Notes: a model not told the origin generated them from the letters alone. Positions 1-6,853 are shown, counted from the first letter of the stretch. The stretch is 17,524 nt of DNA from an uncultured Alphaproteobacteria bacterium (GCA_937903135.1 CALDAH010000023.1:1-17524), one strand, 5' to 3'. Translations and numbers: made by a program.

Positions 1-409
1 TGAAATGTTCCGCAAATTGTTGGATCAGGGTGAAGCCGGTGATAACGTAGGTTTGTTGCTGCGCGGTACAAAGAAAGAAGACGTAGAACGTGGTCAGATT
101 ATCTGCAAACCGGGTTCTATTACACCGCACACAGAATTTGAAGCTGAGGTTTATATCTTGACGAAAGAAGAAGGTGGCCGTCATACAGCATTCTTCTCTA
201 ACTATCGTCCACAGTTCTATTTCAGCACAACAGACGTAACTGGTACAATTACACTGCCAGCAGACAAAGAAATGGTTCTGCCGGGTGACAACGTTCGTAT
301 CACGGTTCAATTAATTGCACCGATTGCTATGGACGAAGGTCGTCGCTTTGCTATCCGCGAAGGCGGTCGCACAGTTGGCGCAGGTGTAGTATCAAAAATT
401 ATTAAATAA
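1..409 (+). CDS. tuf: Elongation factor Tu, C-terminal part (5' truncated by window)
   Basis: EF-Tu is the GTPase that brings aminoacyl-tRNA to the ribosome. Only about the last 135 codons are present; the reading frame is already open at base 2 (Glu) before the Met at 5, so this Met is internal. The visible part is the end of domain II (EMFRKLLDQGEAGDNVG, LLRGTKKEDVERGQ) and all of domain III (KPGSITPHTEFEAEVYIL, GGRHTAFFSNYRPQFYF, TTDVTGTI), ending in the classic REGGRTVGAGVVSKIIK. The GTP-binding domain lies outside the window. Position directly before rpsJ is usual where the str and S10 operons adjoin. Confidence 0.98.
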   Translation, partial: EMFRKLLDQGEAGDNVGLLLRGTKKEDVERGQIICKPGSITPHTEFEAEVYILTKEEGGRHTAFFSNYRPQFYFSTTDVTGTITLPADKEMVLPGDNVRITVQLIAPIAMDEGRRFAIREGGRTVGAGVVSKIIK

Positions 410-419
410 GTAAACGTCG

Positions 420-464
420 CGAGCCGGTGTAACTAGATTAAAAGTGCTAGTGATTACCGGCTCG
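420..464 (+). other. Stem-loop in the tuf-rpsJ spacer
   Basis: Left arm CGAGCCGGT (420-428) pairs fully with ACCGGCTCG (456-464). An inner ACTAG/CTAGT stem (432-436 with 447-451) follows after a small internal loop. No T-run follows, so it is not a standard intrinsic terminator. It lies 23 nt before the rpsJ start and is best read as a leader or processing structure (inference). Confidence 0.6.
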
Positions 465-487
465 GACAACGATAAGGAAAACGAATA

Positions 488-799
488 ATGGTACCTGCAT
501 CTAAAATTCGCATTAAGTTGACAGCATTTGATCATCGGGTTTTGATTGAATCTGTAGATGAAATCGTCAAAACTGCAAAGCGCACCGGCGCAGATGTCGT
601 TGGGCCTGTTCGCTTGCCGACATTGATTCAAAAATTTACTGTCAACCGTTCGCCGCACGTTGATAAAAAATCACGCGAACAATTTGAAATCCGCAACCAT
701 AAAGCGGTCGTAGATATTGTTAATCCAACCCCTCAGACAGTTGATGCTTTGATGAAGTTGGATTTGGCGTCGGGTGTTGATGTAAAAATTAAATTGTAA
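488..799 (+). CDS. rpsJ: 30S ribosomal protein S10
   Basis: S10 is a small-subunit head protein; as NusE it also joins the antitermination complex with NusB. The 103-residue product matches the family's length and pattern: KIRIKLTAFDHRVLIES near the N-terminus, VVGPVRLPT in the middle, then RSPHVDKKSREQFEIRNHKAVVDIVNPTPQTVDAL. The ATG follows an AAGGA ribosome binding site at 475-479. It is the first gene of the S10 block, 78 nt after tuf, with a stem-loop in the spacer. Confidence 0.98.
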   Translation: MVPASKIRIKLTAFDHRVLIESVDEIVKTAKRTGADVVGPVRLPTLIQKFTVNRSPHVDKKSREQFEIRNHKAVVDIVNPTPQTVDALMKLDLASGVDVKIKL

Positions 800-806
800 A
801 ATTGTT

Positions 807-845
807 AGGTTAGCATGGGATGCAAATTAAAAAACATGCTAACCT
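807..845 (+). other. Perfect 11-bp stem-loop in the rpsJ-rplC spacer
   Basis: AGGTTAGCATG (807-817) and CATGCTAACCT (835-845) are exact reverse complements around a 17-nt loop. There is no T-tract after it. The ATG at 815 lies in the left arm and is not the rplC start. The structure ends 23 nt before the rplC ATG. Confidence 0.65.
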
Positions 846-868
846 CTGACATAAATAAAGGCAAAAAA

Positions 869-1597
869 ATGAAACGTAGCGGATTAATTACAACAAAAAT
901 AGGAATGACACGTCTGTATGATAACGGTGGCGTGGCGCACCCGGTAACGGTTTTGGCCGTAGGGGATTGCGCGGTTATTGGAAATCGTACAGCAGAAAAG
1001 AACGGATATGTAGCAAATATTTTAGGTTTGCGCGAAGCTAAAGCAAAACATGTTGCAAAACCACAGGCTGTGGCCGCGGAAAAAGCTGGCGTAAAACCAT
1101 ATCGCAAGGTTGTTGAATTCCGCGTAACCGATGATTGCGTAATCCCAGCCGGGACAGCGTTATCGGCGGATCATTTCGTTGCGGGTCAATTTGTTGATGT
1201 ACAGGCGACAAGCAAAGGTAAAGGCTTCCAGGGGGCGATGAAACGTCATAACTTTGGTGGTAAAGAAGCAACACACGGTGTTTTAAAAGCGCATCGTTCC
1301 ATCGGTGGTACAGGTATGCGCGAATGGCCAGGTCGTGTTTTAAAGGGTAAAAAAATGGCGGGGCAGATGGGTAATGAAACTGTTACCGTTCAAAACCTTA
1401 AAGTATTCGGAACAGATGCTGCTGAAAATTTAATTTTCGTAGAAGGCGCAGTTCCAGGTGCAAACGGCACATTTGTGTTAGTAACCGACGCGGTAAAGAA
1501 AGAACACAAAGATTTACCAGTTCCAACAGCGTCAAATAATGGCAATGCTGGTGCTGAACAAGTAACAGAAACCGAAACAGAAACTGTTGCGGAATAA
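869..1597 (+). CDS. rplC: 50S ribosomal protein L3
   Basis: L3 is an early-assembly large-subunit protein reaching toward the peptidyl transferase centre. The start at 869 (MKRSGLITTKIGMTRLYDNGG) is preferred because it is the family's N-terminus; the in-frame ATG at 815 would add 18 residues encoded inside a stem-loop. Conserved blocks are VTVLAVGDCAVIG, SKGKGFQGAMKRHNFGG and GRVLKGKKMAGQMG. The Gln at about residue 166 in the last block is the position methylated by PrmB in E. coli L3. The product is 242 aa, with an acidic, Thr/Glu-rich tail of about 25 residues beyond the usual end. Confidence 0.96.
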   Translation: MKRSGLITTKIGMTRLYDNGGVAHPVTVLAVGDCAVIGNRTAEKNGYVANILGLREAKAKHVAKPQAVAAEKAGVKPYRKVVEFRVTDDCVIPAGTALSADHFVAGQFVDVQATSKGKGFQGAMKRHNFGGKEATHGVLKAHRSIGGTGMREWPGRVLKGKKMAGQMGNETVTVQNLKVFGTDAAENLIFVEGAVPGANGTFVLVTDAVKKEHKDLPVPTASNNGNAGAEQVTETETETVAE

Positions 1598-1631
1598 TAA
1601 CTAACGTCAACAGAAGAGTAAGGTGAATAAA

Positions 1632-2252
1632 ATGCAATTAGACATTATAAATTTTGATGGCAAAGCGGTCGGCAAAGTTGATTTAGCAGACAGCATTTTT
1701 GGTTTAGAACCACGCGCGGATATTTTGCATCGTGTTGTTACTTGGCAGCGTGCAAAATCTCGTGCCGGTACACATGCGGTTAAAACCGTATCTGATGTAG
1801 AAGGCAGTGGTAAAAAAGCATTTAAACAGAAAAAAACAGGTAACGCACGTCAGGGTGAAAAATACAATGTTCACATGCGTGGCGGTGGTGTTGTTCACGG
1901 CCCAGTTGTTCGTGATCACAGCATTGATTTACCGAAAAAAGTTCGTAGTCTGGGATTGAAAATGGCCCTGTCTTCTAAAGTAAAAGATGGCAGCTTGGTT
2001 GTTATTGATTCTGAAAAACTGTCTGCGGCAAAAACAAATGCATTTGCAAAACAGTTGAAAAAACTGGGTATTGAATCTGCGTTATTTGTTGGTGCAACAG
2101 AATTAGACAACAACTTTAAAAAATCTGCGGCAAATATTGCAAATATTGATGCATTGCCAACGATTGGTTTAAATGTTTTAGATATCTTAAAACATGAAAA
2201 ATTGGTTTTGACAGCCGACGCAGTTAAGGCCGTAGAAGCAAGATTGGGGTAA
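1632..2252 (+). CDS. rplD: 50S ribosomal protein L4 (uL4)
   Basis: L4 binds 23S rRNA and its extended loop lines the peptide exit tunnel; in E. coli it also represses the S10 operon. ATG 1632 is chosen over GTG 1623 because the GTG is part of the AAGGTG ribosome binding site and MQLDIINFDGKAVGKVDL is a normal L4 start. At 206 aa the length is typical. The tunnel loop reads GSGKKAFKQKKTGNARQG, with Lys68 and Asn71 where bacteria usually have Gly and Gly/Arg (KQKGTGxAR). The second half (GPVVRDHSIDLPKKVRSLGLKMALSSK) is alphaproteobacterial in style. Confidence 0.96.
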   Translation: MQLDIINFDGKAVGKVDLADSIFGLEPRADILHRVVTWQRAKSRAGTHAVKTVSDVEGSGKKAFKQKKTGNARQGEKYNVHMRGGGVVHGPVVRDHSIDLPKKVRSLGLKMALSSKVKDGSLVVIDSEKLSAAKTNAFAKQLKKLGIESALFVGATELDNNFKKSAANIANIDALPTIGLNVLDILKHEKLVLTADAVKAVEARLG

Positions 2253-2415
2253 TCAATTAAAACTTAATAAAGAAGGCGAATATAAAATCCCGCCCGGGTA
2301 GAGATACCAAAATTAAGTTTGAAAGATGATATCGCAAAAAGGTGAATTTAGAAAAAAAATTTGTCGCTAATGTGATATTGAAACAATCTGTTAAGGTAAA
2401 ATAAACGAGAATACA
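2253..2415 (+). other. 163-nt rplD-rplW spacer with inverted repeats
   Basis: This is a long gap for an S10 operon. It holds AAACTTAAT (2260-2268) complementary to ATTAAGTTT (2312-2320), enclosing a GGTA/TACC mini-hairpin. Further on, ATATCGC (2329-2335) can pair with GTGATAT (2372-2378) with one G-U pair. I found no convincing promoter: TTGAAA at 2378 and TAAAAT at 2397 are only 13 nt apart. No ORF was found. Confidence 0.4.
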
Positions 2416-2748
2416 ATGGCAGAAAAAAAAGTTACATCAGAGAAAAAAATCGTTGCGACCGCTGGTACTTATGGTATACTACGTCGTCCGATAATTTCGG
2501 AAAAGGCAGCAAAACTGTCTGAAAACAACGGTGTTGCGTTCGAAGTTGCAGCCGATGCAACAAAAGAAGACGTCGCACGTGCGGTTCAAGCAATCTATAA
2601 TGTAAAACCGGTTAAGGTTAACATGGTAGTTGCAAAAGGGAAGGTTAAATCTTTCCGTGGACGCAGCACAGGCACGCAGCGCACAGTTAAAAAGGCATAT
2701 GTATCTTTGCCGGCAGATGCAAAATTGGATTTGTCAGCAAATATATAA
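2416..2748 (+). CDS. rplW: 50S ribosomal protein L23
   Basis: L23 sits at the tunnel exit and is the docking site for trigger factor and SRP. The protein has 110 residues. A lysine-rich N-terminal extension of about 20 residues precedes the conserved GILRRPIISEKAAKLSE, followed by FEVAADATKEDVARAVQAIYNVKPVKVNMV and GRSTGTQRTVKKAYVSL. The ribosome binding site is weak (ACGAGA about 10 nt upstream), and the 163-nt leader may matter for its expression. The start could be slightly further in, but no other good ATG precedes the core. Confidence 0.95.
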   Translation: MAEKKVTSEKKIVATAGTYGILRRPIISEKAAKLSENNGVAFEVAADATKEDVARAVQAIYNVKPVKVNMVVAKGKVKSFRGRSTGTQRTVKKAYVSLPADAKLDLSANI

Positions 2749-2758
2749 ACAGTAAACA

Positions 2759-2804
2759 GCCATGGCAGAGAAACCGGTGGTAACACGGATGTTAGTGTCA
2801 TGGC
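2759..2804 (+). other. Small inverted and direct repeat in the rplW-rplB spacer
   Basis: GCCATG (2759-2764) pairs with CATGGC (2799-2804), and an inner AAC/GTT-type stem is possible. The 9-mer CATGGCAGA occurs directly repeated at 2761 and 2799. This is the weakest of the spacer structures in this cluster. Confidence 0.35.
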
Positions 2805-2824
2805 AGAAACAAAGGTAAGAAAAA

Positions 2825-3658
2825 ATGGCATTAAAGCATTATAAGCCAATTACAGCAGGTATGCGCGGTTTAACACAAATTGACCGCAGTGAACTGCATC
2901 GTGGCGCACCAGAAAAAGCGTTAACGGTTGGTTTAAAGTCCAAGGGTGGACGTAATAATTTTGGTCATGTAACCGTTATGCACCAAGGTGGCGGTCACAA
3001 ACGTAAATATCGTTTAATTGATTTCAAACGTAAAAAGACAGATGTTCCTGCAACAGTTATTCGTTTGGAATATGATCCGAACCGTACAGCGTTTATCGCA
3101 TTAATTGAATACAAAGATGGTGTTCGTTCATATATTTTAGCACCACGTGATTTAAAAGTTGGTGATATTGTTATTTCCGGTCAGCGCGAAGATATTAAAC
3201 CGGGTAATGCAATGCCATTAAAGAATATGCCAATCGGTACAATCGTACATAACGTTGAATTGAAACCGGGTGCTGGCGGCCAGTTGGCGCGTAGTGCAGG
3301 TTGCTATGCTCAGTTAATGGGTAAAGACGGCGTTTATGCACAGATTAAAATGAACAGCGGTGAGTTGCGCAAAGTTCATTCTGATTGCTTGGCGACAGTT
3401 GGCAGTGTTTCTAACCCTGATCAACGTAACGTCAACTTGGGTAAGGCCGGTCGTGCACGCTGGTTGGGTATTCGCCCATCTGTTCGTGGTATGGCCATGA
3501 ACCCGAACGATCACCCGATGGGTGGTGGTAACGGTCACTCTAAGGGACACGAACCAGTATCACGTACAGGTATTCCGGCCAAGGGATATCGTACCCGTAG
3601 CAATAAACGTACTGCTAAGATGATTATTCGCAGCAGACATTTGGCAAAGAAGAAATAA
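2825..3658 (+). CDS. rplB: 50S ribosomal protein L2
   Basis: L2 is a primary 23S rRNA-binding protein needed for subunit joining and peptidyl transfer. The 277-residue length is standard. It opens with ALKHYKPITAGMRGLTQ, and SKGGRNNFGHVTVMHQGGGHKRKYR and RSAGCYAQLMGKDG follow. The functional loop reads RGMAMNPNDHPMGGGNG. His230 matches the critical His229 of E. coli L2, but the usual next histidine is Met232 and the usual Glu of GGGEG is Asn. The ribosome binding site AAAGGTAAG lies just upstream. Confidence 0.97.
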   Translation: MALKHYKPITAGMRGLTQIDRSELHRGAPEKALTVGLKSKGGRNNFGHVTVMHQGGGHKRKYRLIDFKRKKTDVPATVIRLEYDPNRTAFIALIEYKDGVRSYILAPRDLKVGDIVISGQREDIKPGNAMPLKNMPIGTIVHNVELKPGAGGQLARSAGCYAQLMGKDGVYAQIKMNSGELRKVHSDCLATVGSVSNPDQRNVNLGKAGRARWLGIRPSVRGMAMNPNDHPMGGGNGHSKGHEPVSRTGIPAKGYRTRSNKRTAKMIIRSRHLAKKK

Positions 3659-3667
3659 TTAAAATGA

Positions 3668-3688
3668 CCGACACCTATATGGTGTCGG
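3668..3688 (+). other. Stem-loop with TATAT loop before rpsS
   Basis: CCGACACC (3668-3675) and GGTGTCGG (3681-3688) form a perfect 8-bp stem closed by TATAT. It lies 9 nt after the rplB stop and ends 27 nt before the rpsS ATG. An A-rich rather than T-rich stretch follows, so it is not a terminator in the + direction. The rplV leader hairpin at 4008-4026 has the same loop. Confidence 0.6.
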
Positions 3689-3715
3689 CAGAATAAGAAA
3701 AAAACGGAGTAATTG

Positions 3716-4000
3716 ATGTCTCGTTCAGTTTGGAAAGGTCCTTATGTTCATCCGTCTGTTTTGAAAAAAACAGCAGCAGCGAACGAAAAAAATGACCATA
3801 AGCCAATTAAAACTTGGTCGCGTGGTAGCACAATTGTGCCGCCAATGGTTGGTTTGACTTTTGAAGTACATAACGGTAATAAATTTATCCCGGTATCAAT
3901 CGTAGAAGATATGATTGGTCATAAATTGGGTGAATTTGCACCAACACGTACATTTAAAGGACACGCCGCAAATAAAAAAGCCGCGGCCGGAAAGAAATAA
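3716..4000 (+). CDS. rpsS: 30S ribosomal protein S19
   Basis: S19 forms a complex with S13 in the 30S head near the A-site tRNA. ATG 3716 is chosen over the in-frame TTG one codon earlier (3713) because CGGAG at 3705-3709 is then 6 nt upstream and the protein begins MSRSVWKGPYV as usual. The 94-residue product keeps WSRGSTIVPPMVGLTFEVHNG, FIPVSIVEDMIGHKLGEFAPTRTFKGH and a short Lys/Ala-rich tail. Confidence 0.97.
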   Translation: MSRSVWKGPYVHPSVLKKTAAANEKNDHKPIKTWSRGSTIVPPMVGLTFEVHNGNKFIPVSIVEDMIGHKLGEFAPTRTFKGHAANKKAAAGKK

Positions 4001-4007
4001 TGGTGAC

Positions 4008-4026
4008 TGATTTCTATATGGAATCA
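4008..4026 (+). other. Stem-loop with TATAT loop before rplV
   Basis: TGATTTC (4008-4014) pairs with GGAATCA (4020-4026) through 7 bp including one G-U pair, around the loop TATAT. It shares the loop with the hairpin upstream of rpsS while the stem sequence differs, so the shape rather than the sequence is kept. Confidence 0.5.
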
Positions 4027-4046
4027 TAAGTATAAGGTAAGCAGTT

Positions 4047-4454
4047 ATGACAACGACAAGATATGGAATAAAAGATAATCAGGTTCGTGCGTTCAATAAA
4101 ATGATCCGCATTAGCCATCAAAAACTAAATTTAGTTTGCGATATGGTTCGCGGATTACCGGTTGATCGTGCCGTTGATGTCTTGAAATTTTCAAAAAAGC
4201 GTGTTTCGGGTGAAGTTTTAAAAACTTTATTGTCGGCCGTCGCTAATGCAGAACATAATAAAAATCTGCCGGCGGAAAGCTTGTTCATCAAAGAAATTTG
4301 GTGCGGCAAGGCGTTAACCATGAAACGCATTATGGCAGGACCACGCGGTAGCGCACGGCCGATTTTAAAACCGTTTTCAAATTTAACAATCGTTTTGGAA
4401 TCTGGCATAGCACCGTCTAAGAAAAACGCTAAAAAAGAAACAATAAAAAAGTAA
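4047..4454 (+). CDS. rplV: 50S ribosomal protein L22
   Basis: L22 spans the subunit from the surface to the exit tunnel, where its beta-hairpin tip contributes to the constriction. It has 135 residues, with N-terminal RISHQKLNLVCDMVRGLPVDRAVDVLKFSKKR, then LKTLLSAVANAEHN and the hairpin region IMAGPRGSARPILKPFSNLTIVL. The C-terminus carries a lysine-rich tail of about 15 residues (KKNAKKETIKK) beyond the usual end. Ribosome binding site AAGG precedes the ATG. Confidence 0.96.
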   Translation: MTTTRYGIKDNQVRAFNKMIRISHQKLNLVCDMVRGLPVDRAVDVLKFSKKRVSGEVLKTLLSAVANAEHNKNLPAESLFIKEIWCGKALTMKRIMAGPRGSARPILKPFSNLTIVLESGIAPSKKNAKKETIKK

Positions 4455-4463
4455 GGTAGGCAG

Positions 4464-4520
4464 TAGCGCGTGGTATGGAGTTATCCTGAATAAAACCAAA
4501 AGGTTTCAAGAACACGGCTA
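4464..4520 (+). other. Compound stem-loop before rpsC
   Basis: TAGC[G]CGTG (4464-4472) pairs with CACGGCTA (4513-4520) with one bulged G. Nested inside is AAACC-AAAA-GGTTT (4493-4506). It lies in the 87-nt rplV-rpsC spacer and has no T-tract, so a leader or processing role is more likely than termination. Confidence 0.45.
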
Positions 4521-4541
4521 TTAAAACAAGGAAAAAAGAAA

Positions 4542-5243
4542 ATGGGACAGAAAGTATCACCTATTTCATTGCGCGAATTTATCAATAAAATCACAGATTC
4601 ACGCTGGATTGCTGGTAAAAAAGATTATGCTAATTTACTGGCAGAAGATTTGAAAATTCGTAAGTTTATTGAAAAGAAGCTGAAGAAAGCAGGCCTGGCT
4701 AAGGTTGTCGTAGAACGCTTTGCAAAGAAAGTTGTTGTGACAATCCACACATCTCGTCCGGGGATGATTATTGGCAAAAACGGCGCAGATATCGAAGCGT
4801 TGCGTAACGATATCAAAAAATTGGTTAAAAATGACCAAGTTGTCGTAAATATTTACGAAGTTCGCCGTCCGGATCTGAATGCACAATTAGTTGCTCAGAA
4901 CATCGCGCAACAAATAGAAGGTCGTGTATCCTTTAAACGGGCAATGAAAAAGGCCGTTCAAAATGCACAAAAAGCAGGCGCACAGGGTATTAAGGTTATG
5001 TGCTCGGGGCGTTTAAATGGTGCTGAAATTGCACGTAGCGAACAAATCCGCGAAGGTCGTATTCCGTTACATACATTACGTGCAGATATTGACTATGCGT
5101 CAATTCAGGCCAAAACAACATACGGCGTTATCGGTGTAAAAGTTTGGATTTATACAGGTGACGTTGTTAACAAAGAAAAGCTGGCGTCTGAAATGGCACG
5201 TCCGACTGAATATGCCGGCAGCAGCGAAAGAAAAAGCAAATAA
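4542..5243 (+). CDS. rpsC: 30S ribosomal protein S3
   Basis: S3 lies at the mRNA entry site of the 30S subunit and helps unwind incoming mRNA. The protein has 233 residues and begins MGQKVSPISLR as expected. The N-terminal KH domain has its GxxG loop at Gly78-Lys-Asn-Gly81 within PGMIIGKNGADIEALR. The C-terminal domain has GRVSFKRAMKKAVQNA, GIKVMCSGRLNGAEIARSE and TTYGVIGVKVWIYTGDV. AAGGA lies upstream of the ATG. It is followed by rplP after 33 nt. Confidence 0.97.
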   Translation: MGQKVSPISLREFINKITDSRWIAGKKDYANLLAEDLKIRKFIEKKLKKAGLAKVVVERFAKKVVVTIHTSRPGMIIGKNGADIEALRNDIKKLVKNDQVVVNIYEVRRPDLNAQLVAQNIAQQIEGRVSFKRAMKKAVQNAQKAGAQGIKVMCSGRLNGAEIARSEQIREGRIPLHTLRADIDYASIQAKTTYGVIGVKVWIYTGDVVNKEKLASEMARPTEYAGSSERKSK

Positions 5244-5276
5244 ATCTAATTATATTGTAAATTAAGGATTTGTATT

Positions 5277-5690
5277 ATGTTAATGCCAAAGAAAACAAAA
5301 TTTCGCAAACAGCAAAAAGGCCGCATTCATGGCGTAGCCAAAGGCGGTAGCGAATTAGCATTCGGTTCATTCGGACTGAAGGCGATGACACCTGAACGCG
5401 TAACTGCTCGTCAGATCGAAGCGGCACGTCGTGCAATCACACGTCATATGAAACGTATGGGTAAATTATGGATTCGTGTATTTCCAGATGTTCCTGTTAC
5501 TAAAAAACCCGCCGAAGTTCGTATGGGTAAAGGTAAAGGGGCTGTTGAATACTGGATTTGTCGTGTAAAGCCCGGACGCATTATGTTCGAATTAGATGGT
5601 GTAAAACCAGAAGTTGCATATGAAGCGTTCGCATTGGCTGCAGCAAAACTGCCGGTCAAAACAAAAGTCGTTGAACGTAAAGTTAACTAA
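5277..5690 (+). CDS. rplP: 50S ribosomal protein L16
   Basis: L16 organises the A-site region of the large subunit and is a late assembly protein. At 137 residues the length is typical. It starts MLMPKKTKFRKQQKGRIHG; the ATG at 5277 fits the family N-terminus better than the second Met at 5283, and AAGGA lies about 10 nt upstream. GSELAFGSFGLKAM, RQIEAARRAITRHMKRMGKLWIRVFPD, RMGKGKGAVEYWICRVKPGRIMFE and AFALAAAKLPVKTK are all conserved blocks. Confidence 0.97.
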   Translation: MLMPKKTKFRKQQKGRIHGVAKGGSELAFGSFGLKAMTPERVTARQIEAARRAITRHMKRMGKLWIRVFPDVPVTKKPAEVRMGKGKGAVEYWICRVKPGRIMFELDGVKPEVAYEAFALAAAKLPVKTKVVERKVN

Positions 5691-5733
5691 TGCATGCCGC
5701 ATTCGCGGAACATAGGCAAAAAAGGTACTTAAA

Positions 5734-5928
5734 ATGGCTGAAAAGAAAATGGAAAAAGAATCTTTGACAAAAGAAGCATTGCAAAGCAAATTGGTTGATT
5801 TGAAAAAAGAACAAATGAACCAGCGTTTTGCACACGCAGCAGGTCAGATGCCAAAAACACACGTTATGCGTCAGACACGTCGTGAAATTGCTCGGGTCAA
5901 AACAAAGCTAAATGAAGCAAAAAAATAA
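5734..5928 (+). CDS. rpmC: 50S ribosomal protein L29
   Basis: L29 is a small helical-hairpin protein beside L23 at the tunnel exit. The 64-residue product has the LQSKLVDLKKEQMNQRFAHAAGQMPKTHVMRQTRREIARVKTKLNE pattern of the family with a short charged N-terminal extension. The 43-nt spacer before it contains a small CCGC/GCGG hairpin (5697-5708). It is followed by a 154-nt gap holding a likely promoter. Confidence 0.95.
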   Translation: MAEKKMEKESLTKEALQSKLVDLKKEQMNQRFAHAAGQMPKTHVMRQTRREIARVKTKLNEAKK

Positions 5929-5946
5929 AAAAATTGCTGATTTTTG

Positions 5947-5974
5947 TTGAGATTTCTAAATTTTTAGTTATCAT
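5947..5974 (+). promoter_or_regulatory. Putative internal promoter upstream of rpsQ
   Basis: TTGAGA (5947-5952) and TATCAT (5969-5974) match the sigma-70 -35 and -10 boxes 5/6 each, with a 16-nt spacer. It sits in the 154-nt rpmC-rpsQ gap, giving a predicted leader of about 100 nt before rpsQ. No terminator is visible before it, so it would add to read-through rather than replace it. Confidence 0.5.
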
Positions 5975-6016
5975 ATGCCAAAATCGGTTAAATAAAAAAC
6001 AAGGAAATTAATTTAT

Positions 6017-6055
6017 TTTGTTTTTGGTTGTTGTTAAAAAATGACCAAAAACAAA
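6017..6055 (+). other. 12-bp stem-loop in the rpsQ leader
   Basis: TTTGTTTTTGGT (6017-6028) is exactly complementary to ACCAAAAACAAA (6044-6055) around a 15-nt loop. It lies downstream of the putative promoter at 5947-5974 and 27 nt before the rpsQ ATG, so it would be in the new transcript's 5' leader. The stem is A/T-rich and lacks a following T-run. Confidence 0.55.
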
Positions 6056-6082
6056 GAATTATAAAATGTAAGGGACTTAGTT

Positions 6083-6352
6083 ATGCCAAGACGTATACTG
6101 CAAGGAACAGTTAAAAGTACAGCGAACGACAAAACTGTTGTCGTAGAAGTTGAACGCCGTTTCCGTCACCCGCTGTATGGAAAGTTCGTAAAGCAGAACA
6201 AAAAATACAAGGCGCACGATGAAAACAATGAATTTAAAGTTGGGGACATCGTTGCAATAGAAGAACATCGCCCGATTTCCAAGACAAAATCTTGGGTCGT
6301 AAAGGGACGCGTTGGCGTATCCAAGGACGATGCAGTTGAACTGGTTGATTAA
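6083..6352 (+). CDS. rpsQ: 30S ribosomal protein S17
   Basis: S17 is a primary 16S rRNA-binding OB-fold protein. The 89-residue product starts MPRRILQGTVKSTANDKTVVVEVERRFRHPLYGKF and carries KVGDIVAIEEHRPISKTKSWVV, both highly characteristic. AGGGA lies 10 nt before the ATG. Here it is separated from rpmC by a 154-nt gap with a promoter and hairpin, so it may head its own transcription unit with rplN onward. Confidence 0.96.
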   Translation: MPRRILQGTVKSTANDKTVVVEVERRFRHPLYGKFVKQNKKYKAHDENNEFKVGDIVAIEEHRPISKTKSWVVKGRVGVSKDDAVELVD

Positions 6353-6366
6353 ATAACCAAAGGTTC

Positions 6367-6439
6367 TTTGAGGTCGCAATCGGGATTTTATGCGGCAGTC
6401 GGGACCTATAACAAAGCAGTGGGGGATTGCCCCGCATGC
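6367..6439 (+). other. Two tandem stem-loops in the rpsQ-rplN spacer
   Basis: The first uses TTTG+AGGTC (6367-6375) with GACCT...CAAA (6403-6415) and a CGCA/TGCG inner stem. The second pairs GCAGTGGGG (6416-6424) with CCCCGC[A]TGC (6430-6439) around GATTG, with one bulged A and one G-U pair. The second ends 18 nt before the rplN ATG, just in front of the AAGGA ribosome binding site. Confidence 0.5.
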
Positions 6440-6457
6440 AGGATAAGGATATAGATC

Positions 6458-6832
6458 ATGATTCAGAATGAAACAGTTATGACAGTTGCCGATAACTCGG
6501 GTGCACGTAAGGCTATGTGCATTAAAGTTTTAGGTGGTTCACATCGTCGTTATGCGACGGTTGGCGATAAAATTGTTGTCGCCATTAAAGAAGCTATTCC
6601 GCGCGGAAAGGTTCAAAAAGGTACTGTACAGCGTGCAATTATCGTTCGTACAAAGTTTCCGGTAAAACGTCCGGATGGTTCAATTATTCGTTTTGACGAT
6701 AATGCAGTTGTTTTAATTAATAAAAATAACTTCGAACCGATTGGAACACGTATTTTTGGACCGATTGCACGTGAAGTTCGTCGTAAATACGATGTTCAAA
6801 AAATCGTGTCTTTGGCACCGGAAGTAATATAA
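6458..6832 (+). CDS. rplN: 50S ribosomal protein L14
   Basis: L14 is a conserved 23S-binding protein at the subunit interface and the target of the silencing factor RsfS. The sequence is typical throughout: MIQNETVMTVADNSGARKAMCIKVLGGS, VGDKIVVAIKEAIPRGKVQKG, RAIIVRTKFPVKRPDGS, then IFGPIAREVR. The length of 124 aa is two residues over the common 122. AAGGAT is at 6445-6450. It overlaps nothing and lies 21 nt before rplX. Confidence 0.97.
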   Translation: MIQNETVMTVADNSGARKAMCIKVLGGSHRRYATVGDKIVVAIKEAIPRGKVQKGTVQRAIIVRTKFPVKRPDGSIIRFDDNAVVLINKNNFEPIGTRIFGPIAREVRRKYDVQKIVSLAPEVI

Positions 6833-6853
6833 TAACATATGGAAGGTTACAAA

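Noticed and set aside
815..868. Upstream ATG extending L3 by 18 residues
   Set aside because: The extension is encoded within a perfect stem-loop and is not part of L3; ATG 869 gives the family N-terminus.
2378..2402. TTGAAA...TAAAAT as a promoter before rplW
   Set aside because: The spacing is only 13 nt, too short for a sigma-70 promoter.
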